Both the position numbers and the translations under genes were made by a program. From Butyricicoccus sp. OM04-18BH (GTDB taxonomy: Bacteria > Bacillota > Clostridia > Oscillospirales > Butyricicoccaceae), in the NCBI RefSeq assembly GCF_003481705.1, contig NZ_QULN01000008.1:1-64000 (forward strand): 64,000 nt of DNA, in the 5' to 3' direction. Positions 62,334-64,000 of this stretch are shown one piece after another (positions within the stretch are counted from its first letter, which is position 1; the number at the start of each line of letters is the position of its first letter). A model generated the notes under the pieces. That model searched no databases and was not told the DNA's origin. It saw only the letters and a program-made list of their open reading frames with translations.

Positions 62334-62696
62334 ATGGACAGCAGCATTAAACGCGGCGATATTTACTATGCAGACCTCAGTCCGGTGGTCGGGAGCGAGC
62401 AGGGCGGAGTGCGTCCGGTGCTGATCGTGCAGAACAATGTCGGCAACCGGTACAGCCCTACCGTCATAGCCGCCGCCATTACATCGCAGGTGAACAAGGC
62501 GAAAATGCCGACGCATATTTCGCTCGGCGCACCGAACTACGGCCTGACGCGGGATTCCATCATCCTGACCGAGCAGATCCGGACGCTCGATAAGCGCCGC
62601 CTGCGCGAAAAAATGGGTACGCTCGACGAGCGGGCGATGCGCCATGTGGATGAAGCACTGGCGGTCAGCTTCGGTCTGGGCAGCGTACAGGGCTGA
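62334..62696 (+). CDS. MazF/NdoA-type endoribonuclease without an adjacent antitoxin
   Basis: A 120-residue PemK/MazF toxin: [20 protein letters not shown] and [19 protein letters not shown] form the conserved core, with the later [18 protein letters not shown]. In Bacillus, alr-ndoAI-ndoA encodes the antitoxin between them; here the 145 bp between alr and mazF hold only a terminator and a TATAAT-like sequence (62256-62261). ATG 62334 has GGAGAG about 12 bp upstream. Confidence 0.92.
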   Translation: MDSSIKRGDIYYADLSPVVGSEQGGVRPVLIVQNNVGNRYSPTVIAAAITSQVNKAKMPTHISLGAPNYGLTRDSIILTEQIRTLDKRRLREKMGTLDERAMRHVDEALAVSFGLGSVQG

Positions 62697-62707
62697 GGTT
62701 CTAACAG

Positions 62708-62750
62708 AAAACGAGACCGCGTACCTTGTAATACGACGGTCTCGTTTTTC
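62708..62750 (+). terminator. Terminator after mazF
   Basis: AAACGAGACCG pairs with CGGTCTCGTTT over a 17-nt loop, then T-run. Confidence 0.85.
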
Positions 62751-62766
62751 TTATGGGGGGATGTGT

Positions 62767-63330
62767 ATGCGGACGGCGGTGTATTTTGAAGGGCGGAGGG
62801 CAGGCTCGCTCGACTGGCGGCAGGAGTCCGGCGGCGTGCGCGCCGTGCTCGACTGCGAGCTCTGCTCTGCGTGCATCCTGCGCGTTTACGCGGAAACAGA
62901 GGGAGCCGCGCCGCTCTATGTCGGTCTGCCCGAGCCGCAGGGCGGCAGGCTGCGCCTTGCAAGGCGTCTGTCGGCCGAAACACTGCGGCAGGCCGGATGG
63001 ACAGGGAAAGAACCGCTGCGCGTGTACCTGGCCGAGCGGCAGGAGCAGACGCCGCGTGTCGAGCCGGAGAAACGTGCGCCGCGCACCGAGCCGCCGTGCA
63101 TCGAGCCGCCGCGTACCGGGGACGCAGTGCTTGATGCGCTCATCGAGGCGGGCGCGGTCAGCGCGGTGCGGACGGAGAACGGGGTCTGCCTGTCCTGTCC
63201 GTTTTCGCCGCACGAGCCGTTCGCCCTCGCGCCGGCCTTCGTGCTGTGCCGCGCGGAGCAGGGGAGAGCGGTGCTCGACTGGAAAACAGAAGGCGCAGCC
63301 GAACCGGCTGCGCCCTCGGAAATGGAATGA
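62767..63330 (+). CDS. Hypothetical protein
   Basis: A 187-residue protein I do not recognise. The first about 95 residues look like a compact beta-rich domain (RTAVYFEGRRAGSL, AACRVY-like Cys cluster CELCSACILRVYAE, LYVGLPEPQGGRLRLARRLS). A low-complexity linker follows (about residues 98-118) with repeated EPP/EPE units and Arg. A C-terminal segment of about 60 residues ends it. ATG 62767 has TGGGGGG 6 bp upstream; ATG 62761 is too close. Convergent with the DUF1015 gene, only 3 bp between the stops. Confidence 0.65.
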   Translation: MRTAVYFEGRRAGSLDWRQESGGVRAVLDCELCSACILRVYAETEGAAPLYVGLPEPQGGRLRLARRLSAETLRQAGWTGKEPLRVYLAERQEQTPRVEPEKRAPRTEPPCIEPPRTGDAVLDALIEAGAVSAVRTENGVCLSCPFSPHEPFALAPAFVLCRAEQGRAVLDWKTEGAAEPAAPSEME

Positions 63331-63333
63331 TTT

Positions 63334-64000
63334 TTACTTTACGATAGCCTTTGCTTCGAGGTAGTAGCGCTTCTCGTGCGCTTCGCCCATGGAGAAGGTC
63401 TTGCGCGGCAGCACGCCGTCGAATACAACGCCGCGGAACAGGTCGTTCTTGGCGATGTCCGGCAGGATGAAGCCGAAGTTGCCCTTCTTCTCGGCGAGCG
63501 AGACGACAACGTCCGCGCCGTGGATAAAGTCGATCTTGACGTCCTTGTGCTCGGCGAGGAAGGCGTCCAGGCCGGTCTGGATGGTCGCGACCGGGATGGC
63601 CCATTTCGGGTTCTCGACAACGAATACGCCGTTCTTCTCTGCGGAGACGAACGGATAGAAGTGTGCGCCCTCGGTCTCCGGCGCGTTGTCCGCAACATAT
63701 GCCTTGCAGCCCTGTGCCTCATAGAACGCGGTGAGAGACTTCAGCAGCTCCTCACCGTCTATACCGAACAGTGCGCGGTGGATCGGCTCGATGATGATGC
63801 TCTCGTCGTGGATGTTGACGATCTCCGCGAGCGCAAAGCGAGCCGGATGGTTTTCCTGCTCCTCGGGGGTCAGACCCTTCTTGACCTCCTCCCAGTATGC
63901 CTTGGCGGTAGCCATGGAGTGGTTGCCGTCACCGACTGCGTAGGGGAGGAGCGCCTGCGCGTCCGTGCAGCCGTACTTCGCGTTGAAGGTCTCGCGGTCG
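63334..64000 (-). CDS. DUF1015 family protein (C-terminal part; gene runs off the window)
   Basis: At least 222 residues of the C-terminal half of a DUF1015 protein. The frame is open to the window edge and includes VGDGNHSMATAKAYWEEVKK, the family hallmark with a conserved Asp-Gly-Asn-His. The ATG inside that motif (63915) is internal, not the start. DUF1015 proteins are about 400 residues, conserved in Clostridia and of unknown enzymatic function, often near serine-biosynthesis genes. Confidence 0.85.
   Translation of the reverse strand, partial: DRETFNAKYGCTDAQALLPYAVGDGNHSMATAKAYWEEVKKGLTPEEQENHPARFALAEIVNIHDESIIIEPIHRALFGIDGEELLKSLTAFYEAQGCKAYVADNAPETEGAHFYPFVSAEKNGVFVVENPKWAIPVATIQTGLDAFLAEHKDVKIDFIHGADVVVSLAEKKGNFGFILPDIAKNDLFRGVVFDGVLPRKTFSMGEAHEKRYYLEAKAIVK

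Overview
The window is a GC-rich, gene-dense piece of chromosome from a low-G+C-lineage (Firmicutes/Bacillota) anaerobe, most likely class Clostridia and the Oscillospiraceae/Butyricicoccaceae neighbourhood. This rests on the sporulation genes spoIIGA, sigE and ylmC, a GerS-like lipoprotein next to alr, the der-plsY-gpsA and murB-rapZ-whiA-dnaE-pfkA gene orders, a DUF1846 protein, and an F-type ATPase c subunit with a sodium-type site. I could not run a phylogeny; genus is not resolved. No prophage, CRISPR array, integrase or complete insertion sequence was seen. Almost everything is core metabolism and information processing, with accessory signal mainly in the intergenic DNA.

Layout. 1-6.9 kb: HAD phosphatase, alpha/beta hydrolase plus aminotransferase operon, exonuclease III with a CPCC protein, an AEC exporter, a D,D-carboxypeptidase and a small P-loop protein. 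7.2-14.5 kb: complete ATP synthase operon (two small AtpZ/AtpI-type genes, then atpB-E-F-H-A-G-D-C). 14.6-16.1 kb: spoIIGA-sigE on the minus strand. 16.7-19.7 kb: three overlapping M42 metallopeptidases. 19.9-23 kb: a GNAT, a broken sigG remnant, then a purine-salvage pair (mtaD, punA). 23.2-23.6 kb: two identical tRNA-Pro(CGG) genes, each with its own promoter and terminator. 23.7-31.6 kb: AraC regulator, SulP transporter with a structured leader, yjdF with its riboswitch, ilvA, DUF1846, a coiled-coil DivIVA-like protein and an orphan fumarase beta subunit. 31.9-35 kb: polysaccharide deacetylase, ylmC, rpsB, tsf. 35-41.8 kb: a frameshifted old-yellow-enzyme gene and a probable inositol locus (TIM-barrel epimerase, iolG, sodium/solute symporter) divergent from a LacI regulator. 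41.8-49.8 kb: MGMT-type protein, a large anchored deacetylase, an RluA-type pseudouridine synthase, yceD-rpmF, der-plsY-gpsA. 50.2-58.4 kb: murB-rapZ-whiA-dnaE-pfkA-ymfI. 58.4-64 kb: amidase, LURP-one-like protein, nnrD-gerS-like-alr, mazF, an unrecognised gene and the end of a DUF1015 gene.

Most interesting signals. (1) A family of structured intergenic elements of about 200-280 bp (16315-16497, 22974-23191, 31624-31844, 49826-50110, and a remnant near 14.5 kb). Short linkers such as GAAATAG and CTTCTGGAGGGAG are conserved while hairpin stems are replaced by different, still self-complementary sequences. (2) A second, MITE-like element with near-perfect 22-bp inverted ends (46610-46776) and a shortened relative (42463-42535). 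(3) Sporulation decay or rearrangement: sigG is truncated and shifted, it is separated from sigE, and spoIVA does not follow gpsA. (4) A two-carboxylate sodium-type c-ring in the ATP synthase. (5) A dense cluster of TGCGTGCA boxes in front of the lacI/inositol locus.

Start codons were chosen from Shine-Dalgarno spacing and family length. All family assignments come from motif recognition, not from database searches.
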